Of a DNA stretch of 64,000 nucleotides, positions 52,915 through 63,269 are shown piece after piece. The position numbers and the translations under genes are program-made. The first letter of the stretch is position 1; each line of letters begins with the position of its first letter. The notes under the pieces are model-generated. The model saw only the letters and a list, made by a program, of their open reading frames with translations. It did not search any database and was not told the DNA's origin. Source of the stretch: Imbricaverruca yamaguchii (Eukaryota > Arthropoda > Thecostraca > Neoverrucidae); NCBI GenBank assembly GCA_034440575.1, contig JAOTOL010000978.1, positions 42,501 through 106,500 of the forward strand, read 5' to 3'.

Positions 52915-55900
52915 ACGTGCCCGTGCACGACGCTCACGCTCATTCACGCGTGCATGCCAGCGATGTACAGCCGCTGACCAACGTCATCGAGAGGGACGTG
53001 CGCTAGCAATCACCCTTTGCACGGAGATTGCCGCTTGTCGCTGGACCTCAGACCGAAAACAGACTCGAAAAGTGCCAGTATTTTGTAATGTTGTGATTTT
53101 GGAACGGTTTTGAAGCGCATTTTCATAGATATCCTATATTTTCAAGTTTGATTATTTTGTTCGAAGAGGAAAACTCGGAAAACAGCATGCTACTTGCCGT
53201 CCATCGTCCACACTCGGGTTTGGAATATATGTCAAGACTTCGATATGCTTTAATCGTGGTAGGGAACTGAAATATGAATGCAATATTTTGGATATGCTTG
53301 TCAAAAGAAAAGCTCGTGGGTCGCTGTAAAGGGTACGTCGCAACATATACCATTCGACGACTTCAACGGTTCGGATAGCTGCACATGCATGTAGGATAAT
53401 CGACTAATTGGAATTGCAAGAATTATATATTTAGTTCTTACGTCCCGACCCGAAGTCCCGTGTCAATTTTGTTTCCCCGCTTCGCACCAAAGCTGGAAAG
53501 CTTAAAATCAGCTGCAGATCCGGAACGCCAGGTGACCGCACCCAGCAATTAGGGTAAGGAGGTTTATGCATCACTTGAAAGAGGACGACCTACCCAATGC
53601 AGTGCAAATAGGCATGAATTGCCGAGGTCAACCTTAAGTTATGGAAACATGTGATGTGACCTTTCATTGACCTCGTGACTTTGTGACCAGGTAAAGCTCC
53701 CGCTACTCAAGTTTCCGAACGTTTCATAATTAACCTTCCCAGGGACGCACCAGTTGCCAAAGGGTATAACAATCGATATCAGTTTTCCTTAGCACAAGCA
53801 ACACGCTGGCCATTTCCAGCTCTTGACTTAATCACAGACAAGGCAGAAAGGGCAATGGATGGCACCCTCGTCTTGCGGATGGCGAGGCTCCCGAAATGAC
53901 GTCAGGGTGTGGGAGAATGACTGAATACACCGGAGGATCAGCGCAGATCAGACCCTGCCCGAGATACATATCTCGTGCCCGTCTGTCGCTCTTCAGGAGC
54001 TGAGGTGATTCGGACCGACCGACGTGTTGCAGATTGTTCCATCGCGTCCGCACGCGCGCTTCCTGGAGCCGCCTTCACGTGCCAGTATGTGGCGGATGGG
54101 CTTCAATGCACCGGTCGACTACCAGGACCACGAGGGCAGCTGCGGCGGACTGTTTGTGAGTGTCAGGGTGCCCGAGGCGGACTGTTTGTGAGTGTCAGGG
54201 TGCCCGAGGCGGAATGTTTTTGAGTGTTTGGGTGCTCGAGGCGGAATGTTTGTGAGTGTCAGGGTGCTCCAAGCGGACTGTTTGTGAGTGTTAGGGTGCC
54301 CGAGGCGGACTGTTTGTGAGTGTTAGGGTGCCCGAGGCGGAATGTTTGTGAGTGTCAGGGTGCCCGAGGCGGACTGTTTGTGAGTGTCAGGGTGCTCGAG
54401 GCGGAATGTTTGTGAGTGTTAGGGTGCCCGAGGCGGAATGTTTGTGAGTGTCAGGGTGCCCGAGGCGGACTGTTTGTGAGTGTCAGGGTGCCCGAGGCGG
54501 ACTGTTTGTGAGTGTCAGGGTGCCCGAGGCGGACTGTTTGTGAGTGTTAGGGTGCCCGAGGCGGACTGTTTGTGAGTGTTAGGGTGCCCGAGGCGGACTG
54601 TTTGTGAGTGTCAGGGTGCCCGAGGCGGACTGTTTGTGAGTGTTAGGGTGCCCGAGGCGGACTGTTTGTGAGTGTTAGGGTGCCCGAGGCGGAATGTTTG
54701 TGAGTGTCAAGATGCCCGAGGCGGACTGTTTGTGAGTGTTAGGGTGCCCGAGGCGGACTGCCTGTAAGCTTCAGGGAAAGCTTCACGAACCACTTATCTC
54801 TCGGAGCAAATCCGATCTTGGCTCACTTCAGTCCGAATCTCCTCGGCCTGCAGGTCCATATGTTGTTCGCGTGCTCAACTTTAGCCTTTGCCAGTTGTCA
54901 CACCAAGGTCAGCACTTCGACCATACGAACAGCGTTAATCTGGGCAACCGATCCCGAACACGGACATTTCAGTCGAAACGGGGGCACAGGCTTGGACGAA
55001 CCGGGGTTCCGGGCGTTTACTTTGCCGGAAAATAGATCCATCGTCGGTGATGCTTCATAGGCTAACCTGTTTAGGGTAGCAGCCTGGTCAGCATCGATCC
55101 AGTGTTGTACACGTCTCACCAAATCACGCTGGCGTTGGAATTGATAGGTGTTTGCGGCTACACGATCTGGGTCACGATCTAGGGCGATCTCGCCATGACA
55201 CTATGCCTGTATTCCCTCCAGCAGCCACAGCTGGCTGTGGAAAGCCGAAGCGGGTGGTGCGAATGCGACCGGGCGTGGGGCGTGCCGTGTGAAAGTCTGG
55301 CTGGATGGACGAGCCTGTAATCCTCCGGTACCTATGTCCTAGTTATCTGTCCAAGCCTGCGTGTCTTCTAGAACTCTTATCGCCTTGTAAGTGCTGTAAA
55401 ACAGATCACGGCATGGGCTGCTTTGGTGGTGCTCAATTCTGCGACACGGCGAGGTGGCCAATTTGTTCAAATAGCAACACATACTGCTCCTCATTTATCG
55501 TACATTTGCATAGTGAGCGATCTCGGCTGACCCCGTATCTAAAGTGTGAATGGCTCGCTGCGGGTGAGCTCGGCTGACCCTTGTCCACAGTACCAATGGC
55601 TGGCCAACGGTGGCCGATGCGGCATCTGCGGCGACAGGTGGGACGAGTGGCCACGACCGCACGAGATCGGTGGACGCTTCGCTACCGGCAGCATCGTGCG
55701 CCGATATCGTCGCGGACAGGTGCGTAGCAATGGTGCGCGTGCCGCCGCAGCCGGCTGAGGGATGCAGTCACGCGGCGGGTCGTGCAACTTCGCGCCGCGT
55801 AACTGGCGGTGACCGTTTTCTGTCACGCTGTCCTTTGAGTTTCTCGTTTGCCAGCGTTCGGTAACCGCTGACAGGTGTGCCATGGATGGCCTCAGTTTTG

Positions 55901-56567
55901 AAGCGGACGTGGGAATTGTGCTGGAAATGACTCGCGTTTGAAGTGAGCACGCAATCTCCGCCGATAATGGTGTTATGTGGTTTCTCGATCACGATGTTTG
56001 TTTGTCTGTTTATTGGGTGGTTCACGACGTACTTTATGGACATTCACGGCCACACTGTTTCGCCGGTGGGCCGCGGAATTGGGAAATGTCCTGAGTGGCG
56101 CTAGTGTCGAACGCGGGACCTTTGGTACCCATAGCCCGGCACCTTAACCGCCCGGCCATCCCCGCCCCTCGATCACGACGTAATGAGTACAGCACCCAGC
56201 GAGTCAGTGAGAAGCCCGGACTGGCCGCCTGCATTACGTCATAACTGTTTAACGTGGAGCCTCCCACGAGCACTGGGCGTGTGCAGGGTCGTGCAAGTGA
56301 GAGACTGAGGGTAAGTACTTGGGTGTGCAGTTGACATATAATTAAGTTGGCTGTAGTTTATGCGCCGGAGCACCAATGTAGAGTGTGGCTTTCCCACACA
56401 GCTCTCTCTCTCTCCTTTCTCTCTTCCTCTCTCTCTCACTCCCTCTATCTTTCTCTCTTCCTCTCTCTCACTCCCTCTCTTTCTTTCTCTCTTCCTCTCT
56501 CTCTCACTCCCTCTAACTTTCTCTCTTCCTCTCTCTCTCTCTCACTCTCTCTCACCCCGTCTCTCCC

Positions 56568-56598
<31 letters not shown>

Positions 56599-59500
56599 CT
56601 TTCTCTCTCTCTTTCTCTCTCTCTGTCCCTCTCTATCTCCCTCTCTCTGCCTCTCACTCTATATCTGTCTCTTGCTGTCTCTTTCTGCCTCTCTCTGTCA
56701 CCATCTGTCTCTCTCTCTCTCTTTTCTCTCTCTCTACCTTTCTCTCTTTCTCTCTCCAACTGTCCCTCTGCCGCTGCCAGCAGCTTACGGTGACGTCATG
56801 TGACCGTGTCCACAGACCATTTCTACTCTGGTGGAGGTGACCACCGCACATCGAGGCTACATGGAGTTCAGAATCTGTGAACTCACCGGAGAACAGCTAG
56901 AAGCCACCCAATCGTGTCTCAACAGGTAGCGACGAGTGGGATCCTTGCAATCAGTGAGACAAAATGCACTTGGACGGATCACTGTCAGGATCGCTGTGGT
57001 CGTCCTCAAAGCACGCGTGTCGACCTCATTGCTTCCAGGATTCAACACGGGCTCGCATGGATCACCGCTATGGCTTGCGCCAGATTCACATCTTACTGAT
57101 AAAGCATTCAGCCCCAATAAAAACATGTGGTCTTAAACATTGATCTTAAGCGGACATCGACTGCGGAGGGGTATTTAACCTGTCATTGACTGGGAGGGTC
57201 GTCCTTCATCTCTCTCTCTCATCCTTGGGGAGTTTTGGGGATATCTCCCGAGATCGGCAAAAAAAAGAATTGTCAGAACATTTTTTTTCAAAGCCAACTC
57301 CATACACCTCTACAAAAATTATGATCCAGTTCGCCATGAGTCAGCCGTAGATGACGTTGGAATGACGTACGTCCCTTTACTCTGACTTTTGACTTAAAAA
57401 AGTACACTTAGAATATCATAAAATTACAATTGCCAAGATACCGTGTTTTTATTTATGTTAACGCATAGCCGGATGGTAACGTTATGAAGTATTTAAGTTT
57501 GTGCATCACATGAAAATAAATAGATCGTAGAATAAGATGTTAATATTCACTTAATAATCTTATAAACTGTTTTGTTGAATTGCACATAGCTCATTCTCAT
57601 TCGTACCTTAATGCACTCGTACATTAATACGTGCAACATGCATTTAACTATAGATGTTTAATTATGCATAGACACAAAATATAGAAAAAACAGCGTAAGA
57701 TATCAATTTTCATCAAATACAATTTTTAACGCTTTTATTCATACATATATAAAACTTAATGTATGTGAAAGAGCGCAAAGCATGCACATTTGAACCAAAT
57801 TTCAAGTAAATATTTTATCAGATGACCGAGGTATGGACATCTCCAGGCCACGAATTGTCGGCGTGGGCCAGTGGGTGTCCCGTCTGAGGCTCAGTTCGGC
57901 CAGTGGGTGTCCCGGCTGAGGCCCAGCTCGGCCAGTGGGTGTCCCGGCTGAGGCCCAGCTCGGCCAGTGGGTGTCCCGGCTGAGGCCCAGTTCAGCCAGT
58001 GGCGAGCTGTAGGGGGGGGGGGGGAGGTGCAATTTCGCGTTGAGGTTGAACCATTTTCACATCATTTCTACCTCGTCCTGTTGTATTCCATTCCATTCCC
58101 ACGGGTACCAAGGCAGATATCTCGTTTTATTCCTTGATCTAGACCCGTGACCCTCTATTTAACCAGACACGCCCCCCAAAACTAATCTACTCTGACATCG
58201 CACGACGGCAACCGATTGCTGTTTTACTCGCTCCAATGGGTCCATTGTACGTTTACTTTATCATTACCTACTCCAGTTACCGAAACCGGACCGCCCGCCC
58301 GGCTACTCCGACAACAATGACAAACAGTAGTTTTCAGGATGTGTAGGGACTAACATGCAACGTGAAATCAATCGCATGACAGTCATTTGCATTCATGCCA
58401 ACATTCTAGTTGACCAAGTTTGGTTCAATTAACCTGCCATGAACTTGACCTGACTTGACCTCGGTGACCTAACATGACTTTGAAACTATAGAGCATAACA
58501 ATATACATCAAACAAGTCGCTAGTGCTGCTAAGAACACAAAAGAACACTTTTGCAAATATACTGGAAACGCATCAACGTCCATATTTTGTGGTCTGGCGC
58601 TTGGAAAATTGATTGACTTTAACGACCCCTAACTAAAAAAAATGCCGGCCGATTTTCACTTTCCTTGCTTTAAACAACGCCCCGGTCATTCCTAAGCAGG
58701 TACGCAAACAATAGCGTATATCGCCAGGTACAGCCTGGAGCTATGTATGGATAATTGGAGGTGTGGGCGGATTTCGAGTTGCAAGCTTTTATAGTTTTTA
58801 AGCAAGCTTCAAATATCGTAAATCTAAAGGCGTATCGAAAAGCTAGAGACACTGTGAAGCAAAAAACCAGAGGTTATTAGATACGTTATTAGATACAGAA
58901 TCAACATAAGTACAGGAGGGCGTCTTTCATAATTAGTCACTAAAGAAACCGGTGTGGGTGGGGGTGGGGGTGAGGAGCTGAGTATATGTTTTTGGGGGGT
59001 CACCCTCACCTTGAAATGTCGTCAGCTAGTTATTTAGACTTTAGAGCGCATCGACCTTGTTGATCATATAGCGCCCATCCATTGAGATCTCGGAAACTAC
59101 TGAGGCTAGAAGCATACAATTTGGAGGGGAGATTGCGGCTGCAGTGAGTTCTCTGTAACATAATGTTGATAACCCAAGGTGGATACCTTCAGTACGGTTA
59201 ATGATACAGCTTCAGGGCCACGGTATTGCGGTAGCATCTTAAAATGGATAGAGTTGTGGCTTTCAGAAAGACAGCAAGAGTGATGCTAAATGGTACAAAG
59301 TCATCATGGCAAAATGTTCTTAGTGGAATCCCCCAGAGGTCAGTACTAGGGTCACTACTGTTATTATATTTGTAAATAACATTGAAGTGGCAGAGTAAGG
59401 TTTTGAAATTTGGGGAAGATTTGAAGGGCCTTAGGGAAAAAAAAGGAAAAAAAAAAAAAAACTCATTTAAAAAAAAAAAAAAAAAAAAAATGAAAGGGGA

Positions 59501-60265
59501 AAAAAAGAAATTAAATTTTTTTAAACAAGCATGTAGGTCAGGTTATGTCGGCACGCCGCGCCACCGTGCCGACAAAACCTTCGTGGACTTGAACGGCCGG
59601 CGTACGGCCGACCCGCGGCTCATCGGTCGACTTTGTACACCCGCAGTTCCCGTATTTACCGACAGATATAACAATTGTTTTCCATGTGATACGTGTAACA
59701 ATTTACCGTCACAGTATTTAATTACAATACCTTGTACGTTTAAGCAATATCGTTGAAAAATAGTATAGGTGGATTGATTCCACCCCACCCATCTGCTCGT
59801 GTTAAGGACCTAGAAATAAATCAAACGTAATCCAACTAGCATAATTGTGGATACCTCTTCAAGAAGTCATTTTTTGATACTTGTATGCCAAGAGCCGGAT
59901 AATTATCAAAAGCCGGAGCACATTTTAGACTGCTATAGGCCAAGCCAGGTCGGGCCCTTCGCCAGCGCGCTAGCCATCGTTCATTTTGTTCTACTCTGCA
60001 TCGGGCAGCCCTGCCCCACCCTCCCGTGACCTTCCCCACCCTAACCTATCGGTCCTGAGACTGGCGGACGGCTGGGGAAGCTCTGTCTCGCCCTGCACAC
60101 TATCCCACCTTCCCCACCCTAACCTATCGGTGCCCGTGTGGCAGGAACCTGCTGAAGCTGGCGGACGGCTCAGGCACCAAGTTCCGAGTCGGCGAAAAGT
60201 CAGCCATGGCGAGGGTACGCCTGCGCCTGCCGGCCCGCCTGACCTGCCAGCACTGCGTCATACAG
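51047..60265 (+). CDS. AA15-type lytic polysaccharide monooxygenase, five exons (3' end off window)
   Basis: Copper-dependent secreted oxygenase that cleaves chitin or cellulose chains by oxidation. Exons: 51047-51100 (signal peptide), 54033-54155, 55591-55719, 56816-56925, 60145-60265. All borders are GT/AG and phases agree. Family landmarks in order: HARFLEPPSRASMWR (first brace His), VDYQDHEGSCGGLF, WLANGGRCGICGDRWDE, GGRFATGSIVRRYRRGQ, TTAHRGYMEFRICE (second brace His), RVRLRLPARLTCQHCVIQ. About 179 residues are present. The conserved C-terminal part with its NSWG-type segment and axial aromatic residue is missing, so it should lie past 64000. Confidence 0.9.
51101..54032. other. First AA15 intron
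   Basis: Apart from the CA microsatellite I see no exon, RNA gene or mobile element. If exon 1 is wrong, the true first exon could be hidden here. Confidence 0.4.
52861..52916. repeat. (CA)n microsatellite
   Basis: About 25 CA units in the first AA15 intron. Confidence 0.95.
54033..54155 (+). CDS. AA15 exon 2: N-terminal copper-binding segment
   Basis: Acceptor GTTGCAG, donor CTGTTT/GTGAGT, 123 nt, phase 0 to 0. Reads IVPSRPHARFLEPPSRASMW then RMGFNAPVDYQDHEGSCGGL and F. The H of HARFLEPPSR should become the mature N-terminus and first ligand of the histidine brace. Confidence 0.92.
54156..54770. repeat. 32 bp repeat copying the exon/intron junction, about 19 units
   Basis: Unit GTGAGTGTCAGGGTGCCCGA plus GGCGGACTGTTT. 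The last 12 nt equal the exon 2 end and the first 9 nt equal the intron start, so each unit re-creates CTGTTT/GTGAGTGT. Substitutions (CTGTTT to ATGTTT, TCAGG to TTAGG) are shared among subsets of units. Confidence 0.95.
55591..55719 (+). CDS. AA15 exon 3: cysteine-rich core
   Basis: Acceptor TGTCCACAG, donor GGACAG/GTGCGT, 129 nt, phase 0 to 0. Reads YQWLANGGRCGICGDRWDEW then PRPHEIGGRFATGSIVRRYR and RGQ. The CGxCGD and GxYxxGxIVRxY-type motifs are hallmarks of AA15 proteins. Confidence 0.94.
55998..56167 (-). mobile_element. tRNA-derived SINE, family B, copy 1
   Basis: On the minus strand: box A TGGCCGGGCGGTTAAGG and box B GCGTTCGACACTAGCG, tRNA-Leu/Ser-like. The body contains CACTCAGGACATTTCCCAAT, and the tail ends GAACCACCCAATAAACA. 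Flanked by CTCGATCACGATGT (55984-55997) and CTCGATCACGACGT (56168-56181), a 13-of-14 target-site duplication. Lies in an AA15 intron. Confidence 0.85.
56398..56765. repeat. CT-rich (CTCTCT)n low-complexity tract
   Basis: About 365 bp of CTCTCTCTTTCT-type sequence ending about 50 bp before an AA15 acceptor. It is effectively a giant polypyrimidine tract on the sense strand. Confidence 0.95.
56816..56925 (+). CDS. AA15 exon 4: second brace histidine
   Basis: Acceptor TGTCCACAG, donor AACAG/GTAGCG, 110 nt, phase 0 in and 2 out. Reads TISTLVEVTTAHRGYMEFRI then CELTGEQLEATQSCLN. AHRGYMEF corresponds to the AA15 ANHKGYF block with the second copper ligand. Confidence 0.92.
56940..58795. other. AA15 intron interior
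   Basis: 57240-57830 is AT-rich. A 32 bp GGCCAGTGGGTGTCCCGGCT repeat follows at 57866-58006, then mixed sequence. No exon or RNA gene seen. Confidence 0.4.
57866..58006. repeat. 32 bp tandem repeat, about four and a half units
   Basis: Unit GGCCAGTGGGTGTCCCGGCT plus GAGGCCCAGCTC, first and last units diverged. Confidence 0.92.
58799..58872 (+). mobile_element. CR1-like LINE, copy 3, left fragment
   Basis: Matches about 31905-31977 of the long element (AATCTAAAGGCGTATCGAAA and following) with a few substitutions. The match stops abruptly and unrelated sequence follows. Confidence 0.85.
59023..59081 (-). mobile_element. Ultrashort hairpin retroposon, copy 6
   Basis: The body has TTTAGAGCGCATCGACC and TGATCATATAGCGCCCAT, matching the other copies. 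The possible duplication TTGAAATGTCG / TTGAGATCTCG is imperfect (9 of 11). It sits between the two fragments of LINE copy 3. Confidence 0.65.
59195..59427 (+). mobile_element. CR1-like LINE, copy 3, right fragment
   Basis: Matches about 32716-32962 of the long element, including the SGVPQGSVLG and FADD coding region. Many single-base losses break the frame, and FADD reads as GED. It runs into an A-rich tract at 59428-59525. Confidence 0.88.
59428..59525. repeat. A-rich low-complexity tract
   Basis: Homopolymer A runs of up to about 23 bases broken by GG and TC. It follows decayed LINE sequence and may partly be assembly error. Confidence 0.7.
60022..60175. repeat. Duplication across the AA15 exon 5 acceptor
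   Basis: CCTTCCCCACCCTAACCTAT and CTGGCGGACGGCT occur at 60030-60078 and again at 60109-60171. In the second copy they flank the real GTGTGGCAG acceptor and the exon start. The first copy has lost the acceptor portion (about 15 bp). Confidence 0.8.
60145..60265 (+). CDS. AA15 exon 5
   Basis: Acceptor GTGTGGCAG, donor ATACAG/GTCAGT, 121 nt, phase 2 in and 0 out. Reads NLLKLADGSGTKFRVGEKSA then MARVRLRLPARLTCQHCVIQ. LRLP..LTC..CVIQ is the strongly conserved AA15 strand before the missing C-terminal exon. Confidence 0.93.
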
Positions 60266-60480
60266 GTCAGTCGGTCAGTGACCTCTGCCCGGTCACCCAT
60301 GTCAGTGAGTGACCTCAGCCAGGACATTGACTAACCTCAGCCAGATGGGCAATGCAAGTCATTCAGTGCGCCCGGCAAGGTCAGTCCTCCAGGTCGGTCC
60401 TCCAGGTCAGTTAGTGGCCTCGGTCAGCTTAGTCAGCTGACAGTGATATCTGCCGGGTCTGTCAGTCGACTGCGAGCCCG
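60266..60480. repeat. Decayed GTCAGT-rich repeat after the AA15 exon 5 donor
   Basis: The donor word AGGTCAGT recurs at 60263, 60378 and 60405, with GGTCAGTGACCTC-like units between. It resembles an older, decayed version of the donor-anchored repeats elsewhere. Confidence 0.55.
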
Positions 60481-60713
60481 TCAGCTCGGACAGCTGACGA
60501 CGGCTTCAGGTCGCATCTAACAGGTGACAACGATCTCAGCCAAGTCGCGTACGTTGACGGTAAGATCGACCAAGCTAACTCGACAGCATTGATGACAGAT
60601 ACGTCCTGGTTACTGCTCAAGCAAGAGCCGAGTACTGGTTTGCTTCGCTCACCACAAGCATGAGTCCAAGTCAGTGTCATACCTACGACATGCGTCAGGG
60701 GACAAACGGATTT

Positions 60714-60744
<31 letters not shown>

Positions 60745-61840
60745 ACCTACCCCAATTTGTTTTTCTTGGTCACATAGTTTCGATCACGATTTTTGAAAGG
60801 GTCCATCTGATGAACATAATTTGTGACACTTTGGTTTTCCTGTGGAGGAGGCTAAAAGCACAACCATCCTTCCTAAGTCGCTGAATTGTAAGCCCCTCCA
60901 TCTGTTCAAAGTTTTGTCTGGTATCCCTGGATAAGTCATGTCGCACTGCTGGAATTACATTTGCAACTTAAATGTACTTTGAAGTCACTTAAAATTGCAA
61001 AATTTCCATATTTCACGCTTTTCAGTCCATAGCGTCAGGTCATTACCACGCCAACGTTCGTGCACGTTTATACCCGCCTTGCGCATTCGGTGCATTCGCC
61101 ACACGTCGTGCGATTCTATGGTTTTCTCTATTCCCCTACATTTTGCTAATTGCTGCCACATGACAGCGTTGTGTCACGATTGCTAGCTTGGAATGCTTCG
61201 CATCGGGGCCTGCTGGAAAAAATCGTGTAATTAAACTAAAAGAGTATTTAACTTTTTCCACATTTTTATGCCAAAGAAACATCGATACCTGAGCTTTGAA
61301 GCACCTCATCTTTTAAAAACTGAAATAACCAATTGGCTGCTGAACCGAGGCGAACCGAGACGGCCCAGACGGAAATGCTGAGATCCCAACATCGTCGCGA
61401 GGTTTGAGGCCAGGTGTATTTTTGGGGGATTAGTTCTCGGTATTTATTTAAGACAGCGACAAGAAATTGTTCAGGCCCAACGAGCATTTGTGCTGTATCA
61501 GCGCGATTTTTGCAGGCCCGATGGAATTTTGGTGGATATAGCGCGATTTTGTGTGTGTGTGTGTGTGTGGGGGGGGGGAGTACCGGCGCAATTTTTCCGT
61601 ACCCCGGCGCGACTCTTGGGGCGCATTACCTCTCTGGGGAGGAGTTGCCCGCTTGCCCCTCCTCCTTTGGACACCGCTGGTTCAAGCTGGTTTCTGATGG
61701 GTGTTGTTTGTTTTGTGGCTTCCTGTGTGGCTCCGGATATTGCTACTGCTTCGTGCGACATATGGTTCGCCGTCAGTGTGCACGGGAGACGAATTTCCAG
61801 ACTATCGGCCACGGACATTAAAAGCCAGCATCAGCAACAG
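60481..61840. other. AA15 intron interior, nothing recognised
   Basis: Contains a GA microsatellite (60714-60740) and a short GT/G run (61551-61578). No AA15 final exon (NSWG-type motif) is visible. Confidence 0.4.
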
Positions 61841-61855
61841 CATCAGCGTCTGTCG

Positions 61856-62014
61856 GTTGGTTATTGGTTCTACGACACGTCGGCCGTTGAGTCATTAAGC
61901 GTCGCCAATATATCACGCCGATTGGTCGCGGGCGAAGAGTAGCGACAGGTGAGACTCGAACCCACAACCTTTCGATTGTGAGACGAGCAACCTACCCCTA
62001 GACTACTCGTCCCT
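61856..62014 (-). mobile_element. tRNA-derived SINE, family A, copy 2
   Basis: Same family as 5290-5454. Minus-strand box A TAGTCTAGGGGTAGG and box B GGTTCGAGTCTC. Flanked by a perfect 15 bp target-site duplication CATCAGCGTCTGTCG (61841-61855 and 62015-62029). The 3' tail is GTAGAACCAATAACCAACC. Confidence 0.92.
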
Positions 62015-62345
62015 CATCAGCGTCTGTCGCAGTGGGCGATGCCCTACCTAAGATAACTAGAGACAACGACCTGCCCCGCCAGCAGGCAACAGGCAGCGCG
62101 GCCTCTGGGCAACTGTGGACTGTGCAATGACTGTTGTGCTAAAGAAAATGGCCAGGGATTGCTCGTCCACCACTACCCCCGTCGGAAAATACTCGACCCA
62201 CCACCGACGCACGCGGCACCTTTTGTAAGGTGCGCACGAAATTTCACCTCCATCAGTATGCTTCGAGTTACAATTAATGCTCAGTGCCTCGGGTAACATT
62301 CTGCTGGGGCCGTAGATAGCCCAATCCCGGAGACCTTCCGCCATG

Positions 62346-62462
62346 CCAGAGACCCCCTGGTACACCAGAGGCTCTCTGGCATACCAGAAGCCTTTTGGCA
62401 CACCAGAAGCTCTCTGGCATACTAGAGGCTCTCTGGTACACCAGAAGCCCTCTGGCACACAA
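62346..62462. repeat. 19 bp palindromic repeat, about six units
   Basis: Unit CCAGAGGCTCTCTGGCATA: CCAGAG and CTCTGG are reverse complements, so every unit can fold on itself. Confidence 0.9.
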
Positions 62463-62887
62463 AGTCCTCTGGAAGTCTCAAGAGTTCTCTCATTGTTTCA
62501 GGCATGTTTGCGATATTCCAGTCGAGCAGCAGGAGGCCGCGGTAGTTTCCGAAGGCGGAGGGGCGGGCGGCAGCCAGCCACCACCCCTGACCATTTTCAC
62601 ATCTTCGATGCAATAGGTGCCCCTTTGCTCATCATTCGGTAGCTGAGAGGCCGGACAATTCGCATGTCAAAAAACCAGAATATTCGAATCGTGAAGGGGA
62701 TCTTCGTTGCATTGATTTACTGCAACATTTTTGAATTGATATCCAAAAAGTACGTACAACTGTATATGGAGTTTTGGTTTCAGCACATGCAGTGCTAGAC
62801 CGTGCGCCACGATGGAAGACATAGCAGTTGGTCACGCCATTGACGACGAGATTGCAAGTGCACTACATGGTCAGGCACAGCTGAGGA

Positions 62888-63064
62888 TTTGTTTTTTGGT
62901 TGGTTCACAACACACGTTATGCACATTCACAGCTAATGGCGCCGCCCACACTGTTTCGCCGGTGGGCCGCGGGATTGGGAAATGTCCTGAGTGGCGCTAG
63001 AGTCGAACCCGGGACCTTTGGTAACCATAGCCCGACACCTTAACCACTCGGCCATCCCCGCCCC
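62888..63064 (-). mobile_element. tRNA-derived SINE, family B, copy 2
   Basis: Minus-strand box A TGGCCGAGTGGTTAAGG and box B GGGTTCGACTCTAGCG. Tail AACCAACCAAAAAACA. Flanked by GGCACAGCTGAGGA (62874-62887) and GGCACAGTTGAGGA (63065-63078), a 13-of-14 target-site duplication. Confidence 0.92.
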
Positions 63065-63269
63065 GGCACAGTTGAGGACAGGTGTTCTTGGCCCCGAATT
63101 AGTTTCCTGTATTTATTCGAGTCACCAACACAAAGTTGTTCGTGCACGTGCAATGATCATTCCTCTGTGCACCATACAGCAGTAAAAACACTGCAAACTG
63201 GCCGCGAGCCATGCACTGATTGTCTAAGCTGAAGGAGATGACTTAATGGTATGTGGCATGAGCTCACGC

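Noticed and set aside
54156..54770. CRISPR-like regular direct repeats
   Set aside because: Units are contiguous tandem copies without unique spacers, and the host is eukaryotic.
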